In this document: positions 9,272 to 19,669 of the stretch, one piece after another
Layout of the letters: every line of letters begins with the position of its first letter
Numbering within the stretch: position 1 is the stretch's first letter
Program-made: the position numbers and the translations under genes
Notes under the pieces: generated by a model
Told to the model about the DNA's origin: nothing
What the model saw: only the letters and a program-made list of their open reading frames with translations
The model's database searches: none
Origin: Gemmatimonadaceae bacterium
GTDB lineage: Bacteria > Gemmatimonadota > Gemmatimonadetes > Gemmatimonadales > Gemmatimonadaceae
DNA: 64,000 nt
NCBI GenBank assembly: GCA_035606695.1
Contig: DATNEW010000043.1
Location: forward strand, 62,001-126,000
Direction of reading: 5' to 3'

Positions 9272-9369
9272 TGTCATCCCGAGCGTAGCGAGGGATCTCT
9301 TCCGGCTGGATGCCCCCGATGCGTGCACGCGAATGAGATCCCTCGTCGCTGCGCTCCTCGGGATGACAG
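9272..9369. repeat. Family A intergenic inverted repeat (copy A1) between convergent genes
   Basis: The left arm TCATCCCGAGCGTAGCGAGG and right arm, reading CTCGTCGCTGCGCTCCTCGG then GATGACA, are reverse complements with few mismatches; the loop is about 40 bases. It fills the whole gap between the ABC permease (+) and M20 peptidase (-) and could fold into a strong hairpin on either strand, working as a two-way terminator. It may equally be a non-autonomous mobile repeat. Confidence 0.85.
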
Positions 9370-9370
9370 C

Positions 9371-10612
9371 CTAACGACTCGCCGCCATCACGATCGTCAG
9401 CGCTCTCGCCACGCCCAGGGTGCCGTGCAAGTTGTCGTACCACTCCGAGTGGGTGTGCGCATCGCCGCCGCGGCCGCCGGCGCCAATTGCGATCGCGGGA
9501 ATCCCCTGGCTGATCGGCACGTTCGCATCCGTCGACGCCAGGGCGAGCTCCGGCTCGCGACCCACGAGGCGCGTCGCCTCGATCGCCGATTGCACGAGAT
9601 CGTGCTCGGCGGCAGTTTCACCGCAGGGACGCGCGCCGATCAACTCGACTGCAACGCGCAGTGGCCGCGTGCCGAGCGCGCGCTTGGCGTTCTCGTCTTC
9701 CATCGCGGCCTGTGCGATGCGCCGAATCGCGCGCTCGATCTCGTCGAGTTGCGCGCCGGACGTCGAACGCAGATCGATCTCGAGCCACGCCGAGTCGGGA
9801 ATCGAATTCACCGACAACCCGCCGCCGATTCGTCCAACGGACAACGTCGTGCGCGGATTGGTCGACAACGGAAGCGACGCCAGTCGCGCGGCGGCGGCCG
9901 CCGCCGCGTGCACCGCGTTCGGCGAACCGAACGCCGCCCAGGAATGTCCGCCGGGTCCGGCGTACGCCACGCGAAAGCGCCGGGAGCCGAGCGCGCGATG
10001 GATGATGCGTTCATCGCCGGCGCCATCGAGTGCGACCATCGCGTGCGCGTCGCGGCCGCGATCCGCGAAATAGTGCTTGGCGCCTCGCAGATCGCCGATG
10101 CCTTCTTCGCCGGTCGTTGCGACGAACTCGATCGGACGGCGCGGCTTGATTCGCGCGCCATCGATCTCGCCCGCGAGTGCGAGCATGACCGCGAGGCCGC
10201 GGCCGTTGTCATTGATGCCGGGGCCGACGAGACGTTCGCCGTCGCGCCGGACGGATAAATCGGTGCCGCGTGGGAACACGGTATCGAGATGCGCGCAAAT
10301 CGCGACCGGCGCGAGATCACGTTCTCCCGCACGCTGGCCGATGACGTTGCCGGCCTCATCGGTGTGAATGTCCGCGAGACCGCAGTCGCGATAGCGCCGC
10401 GCGACCCATGCGGCGCGCTCTGACTCCTCGCCAGTCGGTGCGCCGATCTGCGCGATGGTGATCTGCGAGCGAATGATCGCGTCGTCGTGTGCGGCGAGTC
10501 GCGCACGCGCCGCCGCCAGCGCACGATGTACATGTGTCGTGGCGGTCGAAGCCGTGTCCGGAGACCGCCCGGGCGCGCGCGCTGTCATGTCTATCAATAG
10601 CCACTGATTCAC
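9371..10612 (-). CDS. M20-family metallopeptidase (PepT/carboxypeptidase G2-like)
   Basis: A 413-residue protein with the dinuclear-zinc M20 layout: CAHLDTVF (H108, D110), the bridging aspartate in GPGINDNGRG (D135), catalytic glutamate pair in TTGEEGIGD (E169/E170), and a late HTHSEWYDN ligand near the C-terminus. A dimerisation domain lies about 205-310, including the PGGHSW motif. It should hydrolyse di/tripeptides or N-acyl amino acids in the cytoplasm; no signal peptide is visible. The first 30 residues are low in conservation, and ATG at codon 9 is an alternative start. It is divergent from the MFS gene. Confidence 0.88.
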   Translation of the reverse strand: MNQWLLIDMTARAPGRSPDTASTATTHVHRALAAARARLAAHDDAIIRSQITIAQIGAPTGEESERAAWVARRYRDCGLADIHTDEAGNVIGQRAGERDLAPVAICAHLDTVFPRGTDLSVRRDGERLVGPGINDNGRGLAVMLALAGEIDGARIKPRRPIEFVATTGEEGIGDLRGAKHYFADRGRDAHAMVALDGAGDERIIHRALGSRRFRVAYAGPGGHSWAAFGSPNAVHAAAAAAARLASLPLSTNPRTTLSVGRIGGGLSVNSIPDSAWLEIDLRSTSGAQLDEIERAIRRIAQAAMEDENAKRALGTRPLRVAVELIGARPCGETAAEHDLVQSAIEATRLVGREPELALASTDANVPISQGIPAIAIGAGGRGGDAHTHSEWYDNLHGTLGVARALTIVMAASR

Positions 10613-10643
10613 GAGTTACCGCAAGTGGTAGATTCGGTGGGAC

Positions 10644-11843
10644 ATGAGCCAGCCCTCGCAAGACACGACCAGCCCTCCCCAGTCGCGCAAACTCGGCCGG
10701 AACGTATACGCGCTGGCCGCCGTGAGTTTCTTCACGGACGTTTCCAGCGAAATGATCTACCCGTTGCTGCCGGTGTTTCTCACGACCGTGCTCGGCGCGA
10801 GCGCCGGATTCATCGGCGCGATCGAGGGCGCGGCGGAGTCGGTCGCGGCGCTGCTCAAGCTCGCGAGCGGCTGGTGGTCGGACCGCATTCAGAAGCGGAA
10901 GATCTTCGTCGTCGTCGGCTACACGCTCGCGTCGGTCGTGCGGCCGCTCGTGGCGATCGCCCAGTCGGCGACACAAGTGCTGTTGATCCGCGTCAGCGAT
11001 CGCGTCGGCAAAGGACTGCGCAACTCACCGCGCGATGCCTTGATCGCCGACTCGATTCATCCCTCGATGCGCGGCCGGGCGTTCGGCGTGCGAAGCGCGG
11101 CCGACAACGCGGGTGCGCTGCTCGGACCGTTGATCGCCTTCGTCCTGCTTCGTTCGTTCGGCCTGACGCTGCGCGCGGTGTTCTGGTTGTCGGCCATCCC
11201 GGGCGCGATCGCGGTTCTCGTTGCGATGATCGGGGTGCGCGAGGTCGCGCGGCGCGAGGCGTCGTCGAGCAAGAAAGCGGAGCTTCGCACCGGCATGGGC
11301 GCGCGGTTCTGGGTCTTCCTCGCGATCATCTTCGTCTTCACGCTGGGCAACTCGACCGACGCGTTTCTTTTGCTTCGCGCGAAGGACCTTGGCGTTCCGG
11401 TCGCGCTCGCGCCGATTCTCTGGGCGCTGCTCAACGGCGTCAAGAGCATCTCGAACGTTCCCGGTGGTTCGCTCTCCGATCGCATCGGGCGCCGGCCGAC
11501 GTTGATCGCGGGCTGGCTCGTCTACGCGCTCGTCTACTTTCTATTTGCGCGCGCGACGCATGCATGGGAAGCGTGGGCGCTGTTCGCGGCCTACGGGATT
11601 TTCTTCGGGCTCACGGAAGGGACGGAGCTCGCGCTCGTTGCCGACGTCGTTCCGGCCGATCGACGCGGCGCGGCCTACGGCTGGTACTACCTCGCGATTG
11701 GGATTGGGGCGCTGCCGGCATCGCTCATGTTCGGCGCGGTGTGGGATCGCTTCGGATCCGGCGCCGCCTTCGTGATGGGCGCGTCGCTGTCGCTCGTCGC
11801 GGCCCTGGCGCTGCTCGCGGCCGGTCGCGGACGCCACGCGTGA
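10644..11843 (+). CDS. MFS transporter
   Basis: A 399-residue protein with about 12 hydrophobic helices and the MFS loop-2/3 motif (GWWSDRIQKRK, about residues 76-86) repeated in weaker form after helix 8 (GSLSDRIGRRP). The N-terminal half carries FTDVSSEMIYPLLPVFL, a signature shared by a bacterial MFS group of unknown substrate. A charged cytoplasmic loop (VAREASSSKK region) lies between the two halves. It is probably a drug or metabolite exporter; substrate cannot be assigned. The downstream gap is a large family A repeat. Confidence 0.88.
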   Translation: MSQPSQDTTSPPQSRKLGRNVYALAAVSFFTDVSSEMIYPLLPVFLTTVLGASAGFIGAIEGAAESVAALLKLASGWWSDRIQKRKIFVVVGYTLASVVRPLVAIAQSATQVLLIRVSDRVGKGLRNSPRDALIADSIHPSMRGRAFGVRSAADNAGALLGPLIAFVLLRSFGLTLRAVFWLSAIPGAIAVLVAMIGVREVARREASSSKKAELRTGMGARFWVFLAIIFVFTLGNSTDAFLLLRAKDLGVPVALAPILWALLNGVKSISNVPGGSLSDRIGRRPTLIAGWLVYALVYFLFARATHAWEAWALFAAYGIFFGLTEGTELALVADVVPADRRGAAYGWYYLAIGIGALPASLMFGAVWDRFGSGAAFVMGASLSLVAALALLAAGRGRHA

Positions 11844-11844
11844 A

Positions 11845-12103
11845 TGTTGTCACCCCGAGCGAAGGTGTTGTCATCCCGAGCGAAGGTGTTGTCACCCTGA
11901 GCGAAGGTGTTGTCACCCCGCGCGAAGGTGTTGTCATCCCTGAGCGAAGGTGTTGTCATCCCGAGCGAAGCGAGGGATCTCTTTTCCCGATAGAGAGGCC
12001 TCTGTCGGGACGAGAGATCCCTCGTCGTTTCACTCCTCGGGATGACGAGCGTCGTTTCACTCCTCGGGATGACGAGCGTCGTTTCACCCCTCGCGATGAC
12101 GAG
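11845..12103. repeat. Family A inverted repeat with tandem expansion of both arms (copy A2)
   Basis: The left side holds six head-to-tail copies of a 21-base unit (TGTTGTCA-CCCCGAGCG-AAGG type; 11845-11970, the fifth 22 bases). The right side holds three copies of a 27-base unit (CGTCGTTTCACTCCTCGG plus GATGACGAG; 12023-12103). A normal family A hairpin (GAGGGATCTC ... GAGATCCCTC) sits in the middle, about 11970-12024. It lies between convergent genes (MFS + and ybdD-like -). Arms have been amplified independently, with substitutions between copies. Confidence 0.85.
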
Positions 12104-12112
12104 CTTCGATTT

Positions 12113-12322
12113 CTAACAGCAGCGGTTGCCGGGACGACTATACCGGTCCATCAATCGCTGCTGCATGAATTCGTCGCGAGGCATCGGCTTCTCATCCGGA
12201 TGATGCGTGCGTACGTGCGCCACGTACCGATCGTAGTCCGGCACGCCAATCACGCGCCGCACGACACACGCCGCCTGTTCCAGGCGAGCGTGTGTGGCTC
12301 GAAGCAGCTCGCGCGTGCTCAT
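12113..12322 (-). CDS. YbdD/YjiX-family small protein (CstA partner)
   Basis: A 69-residue protein with the family pattern: RRVIGVPDYDRYVAHVRTHHP followed by P-MPRDEFMQQR and a terminal double-cysteine tail (GNRCC). It lies 12 bases downstream of the CstA gene in the same direction, as in enterobacterial cstA-ybdD and btsT-yjiX pairs, where the small protein is required for transport by its partner. The identification rests on both sequence and position. Start is ATG with the expected length for the family. Confidence 0.9.
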   Translation of the reverse strand: MSTRELLRATHARLEQAACVVRRVIGVPDYDRYVAHVRTHHPDEKPMPRDEFMQQRLMDRYSRPGNRCC

Positions 12323-12334
12323 GCCGCGGTCCCC

Positions 12335-14404
<2,070 letters not shown>

Positions 14405-14493
14405 GGGTAGTGCGCTCCGTTGTTGAGGCGGGTGGGGAGAAAGTGCAGTGTGGAGCGCGAGGGCGAAAGGGCCGCGCCTAAGGCGCGCCGCCC

Positions 14494-14499
14494 TATTAT
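14494..14499 (+). promoter_or_regulatory. Candidate -10 element (TATTAT) nine bases before a start codon
   Basis: TATTAT in GCCGCCCTATTATTTTCC lies nine bases upstream of the lipoprotein ATG, with no Shine-Dalgarno sequence between. It resembles the GCCCTATATT motif at 5387-5395. A near-leaderless transcript would follow. No -35 box is apparent. Confidence 0.3.
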
Positions 14500-14508
14500 T
14501 TTCCTCCG

Positions 14509-15150
14509 ATGCCGCGCCTCGCGACGATCGTCGTTCTGTCCGTCTTCGCCGCCGCCTGCCAGGGCGGGGGCGGGCCCGGCGCCACAGGTGGCCCGCAACC
14601 GGCCGAGCATTCGCTGGCGGGCATTGCCGCGCAGCACGTGGCGGTGCTTCCCGCGTACACCGTGCGACTCATGCCGGACTGGAACATGTCCATCCCGCGG
14701 CCGCCGGAGCTCCTGATGCAGCTCGACGCGGACATTCTCGCGGCCATGGACGAGCGCGGCCTGCGCAAAGCATGGGTCTTTCCGGCGCAGCTCGAGCGGA
14801 GCTACGAGCACAACACGACCTACGCCACCGACCCGCACGCGTTTGCCGAAGAGCCTCTGCGCTCACCCGGGCTTGCCGTCGACATGCGGCTCCCGGAACC
14901 GCTCGCGTCGCAGGTGCGCACGCTCGTCGCGTTCGAGCAGGATGTTCGCCTCGTGCTGGCGCCGGTCGAGCTTCGCCTCGAGAAAGCGGGGAACGGCGGA
15001 CGCGGCGTCCTGCGCCTGGTGCTCATCGACGCGCGCCTGTCGAACGTGCGCTGGTATGGCGACGTGGTGAGCGATACGGTCTCAACGTTTGGACCCGCCG
15101 TCACCGCGAGCATCGCGGCGCGCCTCGCCGGCGTCGTCGCTCCTCAATAA
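14509..15150 (+). CDS. Putative lipoprotein of unknown function
   Basis: A 213-residue protein with a typical lipoprotein signal: charged start, hydrophobic core and lipobox VFAAAC with C17 followed by a Gly-rich linker. The mature part has alternating beta/alpha character, with segments such as LPAYTVRLMP and LRLVLIDARLSNVRWYGDV. I do not recognise the family. The late segment describing a periplasmic-facing domain is compatible with a peptidoglycan- or envelope-associated lipoprotein. A family B repeat separates it from the dehydrogenase gene downstream. Confidence 0.75.
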   Translation: MPRLATIVVLSVFAAACQGGGGPGATGGPQPAEHSLAGIAAQHVAVLPAYTVRLMPDWNMSIPRPPELLMQLDADILAAMDERGLRKAWVFPAQLERSYEHNTTYATDPHAFAEEPLRSPGLAVDMRLPEPLASQVRTLVAFEQDVRLVLAPVELRLEKAGNGGRGVLRLVLIDARLSNVRWYGDVVSDTVSTFGPAVTASIAARLAGVVAPQ

Positions 15151-15162
15151 AACCAGAAATGC

Positions 15163-15204
15163 GAAATTCCGAGCGAAGGTGCGACGCGCCGCAGCGAGGA
15201 ACAC
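15163..15204 (+). repeat. Family B ~42-bp intergenic repeat (copy B1)
   Basis: AAATTCCGAGCGAAGGTGCG then ACGCGCCGCAGCGAGGAACA closely match copies at 33421, 41297 and 45039. It sits between the lipoprotein stop and the dehydrogenase start; its GAGGAA lies 13-14 bases before that ATG, somewhat far for a ribosome-binding site. Confidence 0.8.
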
Positions 15205-15214
15205 TCTCATAACA

Positions 15215-16228
15215 ATGGCAACTCAAGTCACTCTGATTCCCGGCGACGGTATCGGTCCGTCGATCAGCAACGCCACCGTGCGGATTCTCGACGCGGCCGG
15301 CGCCGACATCGAGTGGGACACACAGGTCGCGGGCATGGCCGGCGTCGCGCGCTACGGCGACCCGATTCCCGACGCGACCCTCGATTCGATCAAGCGGACG
15401 AAGCTCGCGCTCAAGGGACCGCTCGAGACACCGGTGGGCGAAGGCTACCGCTCGATCAACGTGGCGCTGCGGAAGACGTTCGATCTCTATGCCAACGTGC
15501 GGCCTGCCTACAGCATCATCCCCGGCGGGCGATACACCGATCTCGATCTCGTGATGATTCGCGAGAACACCGAAGGCTTGTACGTCGGCGTGGAGCACTA
15601 CATCCGCGTCGGAGACGACCCGCGCGCGGCGGCGGAGTCCATCGCGATCATCACGCGGCAGGGATCCGAGCGGATCGTGCGCTACGCGTTCGAGTACGCG
15701 GTGAAACACCATCGCAAAAAAGTGACGCTCGTCCACAAGGCGAACATTCTCAAATACTCACAGGGCCTGTTCCTGGACACGGGCCGCATGGTCGCGCGCG
15801 ATTATCAGGGCACGATCGAGTTCGAGGAGCGCATCGTCGACGCGATGTCGATGAACCTCGTGCTGCATCCGGAGCGCTTCGACGTCATCGTCACGACGAA
15901 TCTGTTCGGCGACATCCTGTCGGATCAGATCTCGGGGCTCGTCGGCGGACTCGGCCTGGCGCCGGGCGCGAACATCGGCGCGAACGGCGCGATCTTCGAG
16001 GCCGTCCACGGCACGGCACCGGACATCGCGGGGAAAGGCATTGCCAACCCGGGCGCCGTCATTCTTGCCGCGTGCATGATGCTCGACCACATCGGCCAGT
16101 CGGAGCGCGCGAAGCGCATTCGCACCGCGCTCGAGACGACCATCCGCGACGGCAAGACGGTGACGCGGGATCTCGGCGGCACGGCGTCGACCGACGAATT
16201 CACGAACGCGATCGTCGCCAAGCTGTGA
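15215..16228 (+). CDS. NAD-dependent isocitrate dehydrogenase-type beta-decarboxylating dehydrogenase
   Basis: ATG at 15215 gives a 337-residue protein starting ATQVTLIPGDGIGP. Substrate-site motif RSINVALRK (79-87) followed by YANVRP and ENTEGLYVGVEH matches isocitrate and homoisocitrate dehydrogenases (S80 and the arginines) rather than the isopropylmalate type. The metal/NAD part has TNLFGDILSD and HGTAPDIAGKGIANP, typical of NAD rather than NADP preference. It should convert isocitrate to 2-oxoglutarate in the TCA cycle. The upstream in-frame extension to 15089 would run through the family B repeat and is rejected. Homoisocitrate dehydrogenase is the main alternative. Confidence 0.88.
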   Translation: MATQVTLIPGDGIGPSISNATVRILDAAGADIEWDTQVAGMAGVARYGDPIPDATLDSIKRTKLALKGPLETPVGEGYRSINVALRKTFDLYANVRPAYSIIPGGRYTDLDLVMIRENTEGLYVGVEHYIRVGDDPRAAAESIAIITRQGSERIVRYAFEYAVKHHRKKVTLVHKANILKYSQGLFLDTGRMVARDYQGTIEFEERIVDAMSMNLVLHPERFDVIVTTNLFGDILSDQISGLVGGLGLAPGANIGANGAIFEAVHGTAPDIAGKGIANPGAVILAACMMLDHIGQSERAKRIRTALETTIRDGKTVTRDLGGTASTDEFTNAIVAKL

Positions 16229-16241
16229 ACGCGCCGAGACC

Positions 16242-17069
16242 GTGACGCAGACGACGCTGTTTCACTGCTCCGATCTGCACTTCGGCCACCCCGCGGTGCC
16301 CGAGCAGTACGAGGCGATCGAAGCGCTGATCCAGACGCGACACTACGACGTCGTGGCCATCTCGGGCGACGTGTCGCAGCGCGCGCGCGCGGGCGAGTTC
16401 CAACGCGCGCGCGAGTTCATCCGGCAGGCGGACAAGGTCAGCCACACGATCATCGTCCCCGGCAATCATGACGTGGCGTGGTGGTACGCCCCGCTGGGCT
16501 TCGGCGATGCGGACAAGATGTACGCCAAATATCGCGCGTACATCAGCAAGGATCTTGAGCCGGTGCTGCGCGTCGCGGGCGCGACCTTCGTCGGCTTGAA
16601 TACCTCGCAGGGCGTAATTCGCCAGACGCTGACGTGGAACGTGCGCGACATCTCCATCATCGGGCATCTGACGCGCGCCCAGATCGAGCGGGCCCGGGCG
16701 GAGTTCGAGCATTCGCGGACGGGTGACGCGCGGATCATCGTCATGCACCACAATCCGGTGAAAGGCGAGCTTTCCCAGCGCCACGGATTAAAGAATACTC
16801 AACGCACGCTGGGCGCGTTCGCCGAAATGGGTGTTGACCTGGTGCTCTGCGGGCACGATCATCAGGAGGCGGTACACTACATCGAGCACACGCGGCGCGG
16901 CACGATCATCTCCACCTCGGGAACGATCAGCAATCGGTCGCGGGGTGGACGCCCGGGATCGGTGAACAGCATTCGCATCACCGAGACGGACATCGAGGTG
17001 TCGACGCTGGTGTGGTCGGACGAGGCGCGTGACTTCGTGGCGGGTCCAACGAAATGTTTCGCTCGCTGA
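16242..17069 (+). CDS. Calcineurin-like metallophosphoesterase (Icc/CpdA-like)
   Basis: GTG start, 275 residues. The binuclear-metal motifs are in order: CSDLHFGH (near residue 10), SGDVSQ (about 43-48), PGNHDV (about 74-79), MHHNP (about 167-171) and CGHDHQEA (about 206-213). Such enzymes hydrolyse phosphodiesters, cAMP in the CpdA group. No signal peptide. Its end overlaps the SprT-like gene by 16 bases, so they are co-transcribed. Substrate is unknown; DNA or lipid-A precursor esters are possible alternatives. Confidence 0.88.
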   Translation: MTQTTLFHCSDLHFGHPAVPEQYEAIEALIQTRHYDVVAISGDVSQRARAGEFQRAREFIRQADKVSHTIIVPGNHDVAWWYAPLGFGDADKMYAKYRAYISKDLEPVLRVAGATFVGLNTSQGVIRQTLTWNVRDISIIGHLTRAQIERARAEFEHSRTGDARIIVMHHNPVKGELSQRHGLKNTQRTLGAFAEMGVDLVLCGHDHQEAVHYIEHTRRGTIISTSGTISNRSRGGRPGSVNSIRITETDIEVSTLVWSDEARDFVAGPTKCFAR

Positions 17070-17830
17070 AGGGACTGCAGGTTCCGAAAGGTCTCAAGGG
17101 CGCGGCCGCTTGGTTCGGGCGCGGCCGCGTGCCGTCGCCGCAGCTCTCGCTCGAGCTCGAGCCGCCGCCACCCGCACCGCGCGACGGCGACGAGCTGCTC
17201 GCGCGCTTGCGTGCCCTCGGTCTGAGACGCATCACGCACTGCCGCCTGACGCGCAACCGCAACGTGATGGTGAGCTTTCGCGGTCCGCAGCTGCGCGTCC
17301 ACGTCGGCTATCTCGACGCGCCGGTCGAGATTCATCAGGCGATCGTTGCATTCATCGAGGGGCGCACACGCGACGAACGTCGCGCGGCGCAGAACGCGAT
17401 CGTATCGCACAAGATCGCGACACCTGCCGACGCTCGCGGCCCGGCGCGCCGTGAGCGCACGCGGCCGGAAGACGAGCCGTTCGCGGCGAGACTCGCCGAA
17501 TGGCACGCTCGCTACAACGCCGACCACTTCGCGGGCGTGCTCAAGGTCGTGCCCGTTCGCGTCTCTCGCCGGATGAAGAGCCGGCTCGGCCACTACACCG
17601 CGGCCACGCCGAGCGCGTGCGCCGAGATCGCGATCAGCTACCGGCATCTGCGGCGGCACGGATGGGACGAGGCGCTCGCCACGCTGCTGCACGAGATGGT
17701 GCATCAGTGGCAGGACGAAACCGGCCTGCCGCTGGATCACGGTCCGAAGTTTCGCGCCAAGGCACGTGAAGTGGGCATCGCGCCGGCCGCAAAACGCGGC
17801 GTTACGAGAAGCGTTCGCGGAGTCGACTAG
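17054..17830 (+). CDS. SprT-like zinc metalloprotease-domain protein
   Basis: A 258-residue protein with HExxH in LLHEMVHQWQDE (about residues 216-227) and a following HGPKFR element, the SprT/Spartan-like arrangement with the third ligand shortly after. The C-terminal part from about 150 (EWHARYNADHF...RLGHY) matches the SprT-like domain. The N-terminal 130 residues are basic and Pro/Glu-rich at first and then include a small beta-rich module of unknown kind. Overlaps the previous gene. A role in DNA-protein crosslink handling is suggested by the family only. Confidence 0.82.
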   Translation: MFRSLKGLQVPKGLKGAAAWFGRGRVPSPQLSLELEPPPPAPRDGDELLARLRALGLRRITHCRLTRNRNVMVSFRGPQLRVHVGYLDAPVEIHQAIVAFIEGRTRDERRAAQNAIVSHKIATPADARGPARRERTRPEDEPFAARLAEWHARYNADHFAGVLKVVPVRVSRRMKSRLGHYTAATPSACAEIAISYRHLRRHGWDEALATLLHEMVHQWQDETGLPLDHGPKFRAKAREVGIAPAAKRGVTRSVRGVD

Positions 17831-17869
17831 ATTCAACGTCACCGTTTCCTGGTTTCCTGACGCCGACTC

Positions 17870-19042
17870 ATGCTCGACTTCTATAACATCGATTCACAGC
17901 TCTCCGAAGAAGAGCGCGCCGTGCGCGACAGCGTGCGCCGATTCGTCGACGACCGCGTCCTGCCGATCATCGGCAAATGCTACGTCGACGGGCGCATGCC
18001 CAAAGAGCTCGTGCCCGAGATGGCGTCGCTCGGCGTGTTCGGCGCGAATCTGCCAGAGGAATACGGCTGCGCGGGCCTGAACAACGTCGCGTACGGACTG
18101 ATCATGCAGGAGCTCGAGCGCGGCGATTCCGGCATTCGCTCGTTCGCGTCGGTGCAGGGCGCCCTCGCGATGTATCCGATCTTCGCGTTCGGCAGCGAAG
18201 ATCAGAAGAAGAATTATCTGCCGCGCATGGCGGCCGGCGAAGTGATCGGCTGCTTCGGGTTGACCGAGCCGGATTACGGATCGAATCCGTCGGGCATGAT
18301 CACCATGGCGCGCGAGCAGAAGGACGGCACGTGGCTGCTCAACGGCGCGAAGATGTGGATCACCAACGGCTCGACGGCGCAGATCGCGGTGGTGTGGGCG
18401 AAGACGAACGGCGACGCGAGCGACACGTCGATTCGCGGGTTCATCGTGCCGACTTCAGCCAAGGGCTTCCAGGCGAAGGACCAGAAGGGAAAGCTCTCGC
18501 TCCGCGCCAGCGACACGAGTGAGCTCGTCTTTCAAGATGTGGAATTGCCGCCGGAAGCATTACTGCCGAAATCGGGCGGCCTCAAGAGTCCGTTGATGTG
18601 TCTGACGCAAGCGCGCTACGGCATCTCGTGGGGCGCGATCGGCGCCGCGATGGCGTGCTTCGAGGAAGCGCTCGAATACTCGAAGAATCGCGTGATGTTC
18701 GACCGGCCGATCGGTGGATTCCAGATTCAACAGACGCGACTTGCCGACATGCTCACCGAGATCGTGAAGGCGCAGCTCGTATCGCTCCACCTCGGCCGCC
18801 TGAAGGACGCCGGCACGATGTCACCGCAGCAGGTGTCGCTGGCCAAGCGCAACAACGTCAGCATGGCCACTGACATCGCCCGCGAGGCCCGCCGGCTGCT
18901 TGGCGCGAATGGCATCCTGGCCGAATACGCGTCCATGCGCCACATGGCGAATCTGGAAAGCGTCTATACCTACGAAGGCACGCACGACGTCCATTCGCTC
19001 GTGCTCGGCCAGGCGCTCACGGGGCTCAACGCGTTCAAGTAG
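17870..19042 (+). CDS. gcdH: Acyl-CoA dehydrogenase, glutaryl-CoA dehydrogenase type
   Basis: A 390-residue flavoprotein that follows glutaryl-CoA dehydrogenase closely from memory: GCFGLTEP-YGSNPS flavin loop, KMWITNG, and the end VYTYEGTHDVHSLVLG with catalytic base E369. R90 in IRSFASVQGALAM matches the arginine that binds the glutaryl carboxylate in this subgroup, which argues against a plain short-chain enzyme. It would oxidise and decarboxylate glutaryl-CoA to crotonyl-CoA in lysine/tryptophan degradation, passing electrons to ETF. The etfB-etfA-Fe-S oxidoreductase genes lie 0.6 kb downstream, consistent with this. Confidence 0.9.
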   Translation: MLDFYNIDSQLSEEERAVRDSVRRFVDDRVLPIIGKCYVDGRMPKELVPEMASLGVFGANLPEEYGCAGLNNVAYGLIMQELERGDSGIRSFASVQGALAMYPIFAFGSEDQKKNYLPRMAAGEVIGCFGLTEPDYGSNPSGMITMAREQKDGTWLLNGAKMWITNGSTAQIAVVWAKTNGDASDTSIRGFIVPTSAKGFQAKDQKGKLSLRASDTSELVFQDVELPPEALLPKSGGLKSPLMCLTQARYGISWGAIGAAMACFEEALEYSKNRVMFDRPIGGFQIQQTRLADMLTEIVKAQLVSLHLGRLKDAGTMSPQQVSLAKRNNVSMATDIAREARRLLGANGILAEYASMRHMANLESVYTYEGTHDVHSLVLGQALTGLNAFK

Positions 19043-19171
19043 GCTCGAGTAGACTCGAGTCGGCTGGCGCGGGCCGCTCCAACGGGCCTCGCCGGCTCAA
19101 GTGGATGCGCACTCTTGCCGAGAATCGAGTAGACTGATACTGTACTAGTCACCCGATACAGTGAGACAGCT

Positions 19172-19570
19172 ATGCGCCTCGCCAGAACTCTCGCCTTCGC
19201 CGCGCTTCTCGTCGCTCCGACCGTGCTGCGTGCGCAGGCCGCGGAGCAGGACAGCGTTCGTACCGCGCTCATTCAGATGAAATCCGATCTCCGCAATCTC
19301 GTCGTTGCGCAGGAGGCGTTCTTCGCCGACCACAGCGCCTACGCCGCGCAAATGGAGGGGCTCAAGTTCCAATCGACCGCGAACGTCTCGGTGTCGCTCA
19401 CCGCGACGCAGAACAATGCGTGGGCGGCGGAAGCACGCAGCACGCTGCTGCCGAACGTGGTCTGCGGGATCTACATCAATCTGCCCGAGAAGTACCAGCC
19501 GAAAGTTTCCGTCGAAACGCACGCGGCCGAAGGCGAGCCGACGTGCGCGGACGTCTCGAAGAAGCCGTAA
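19172..19570 (+). CDS. Small secreted protein, pseudopilin-like body
   Basis: A 132-residue protein with a clear signal peptide (MRLARTLAFAALLVAPTVLRAQA) and one cysteine pair in the mature part (C near VVCGIY and C near PTCADV). The segment RNLVVAQEAFFADHSAYAAQM is reminiscent of the helix and loop after the hydrophobic stem in type IV pilin-like proteins, but no prepilin cleavage site is present. Function unknown. It sits between the acyl-CoA dehydrogenase and etfB. The gap upstream (19043-19171) contains CTCGAGTAGACTCGAGT-like short direct repeats and a weak TTGCCG-N17-TACTGT promoter-like pair. Confidence 0.65.
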   Translation: MRLARTLAFAALLVAPTVLRAQAAEQDSVRTALIQMKSDLRNLVVAQEAFFADHSAYAAQMEGLKFQSTANVSVSLTATQNNAWAAEARSTLLPNVVCGIYINLPEKYQPKVSVETHAAEGEPTCADVSKKP

Positions 19571-19580
19571 TCGTCATCCG

Positions 19581-19610
19581 CTGTTACGGCTGTTACGGCT
19601 GTTGCGGCTG
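19581..19610. repeat. Short 9-bp tandem repeat (CTGTTACGG x3)
   Basis: CTGTTACGG is repeated three times (third copy CTGTTGCGG) right after the secreted-protein stop. The rest of the gap up to etfB shows no gene; GGCTAACTTCC near 19629 is a weak -10-like site. Confidence 0.75.
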
Positions 19611-19669
19611 ACATCCGTCACCTCGCTCGGCTAACTTCCGCCTGCATTCAACCCGAGCGAGGTTCGACG

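Noticed and set aside
11845-12103. Tandem repeats considered as a CRISPR-like array
   Set aside because: Units are contiguous without spacers and vary in sequence; no cas gene.
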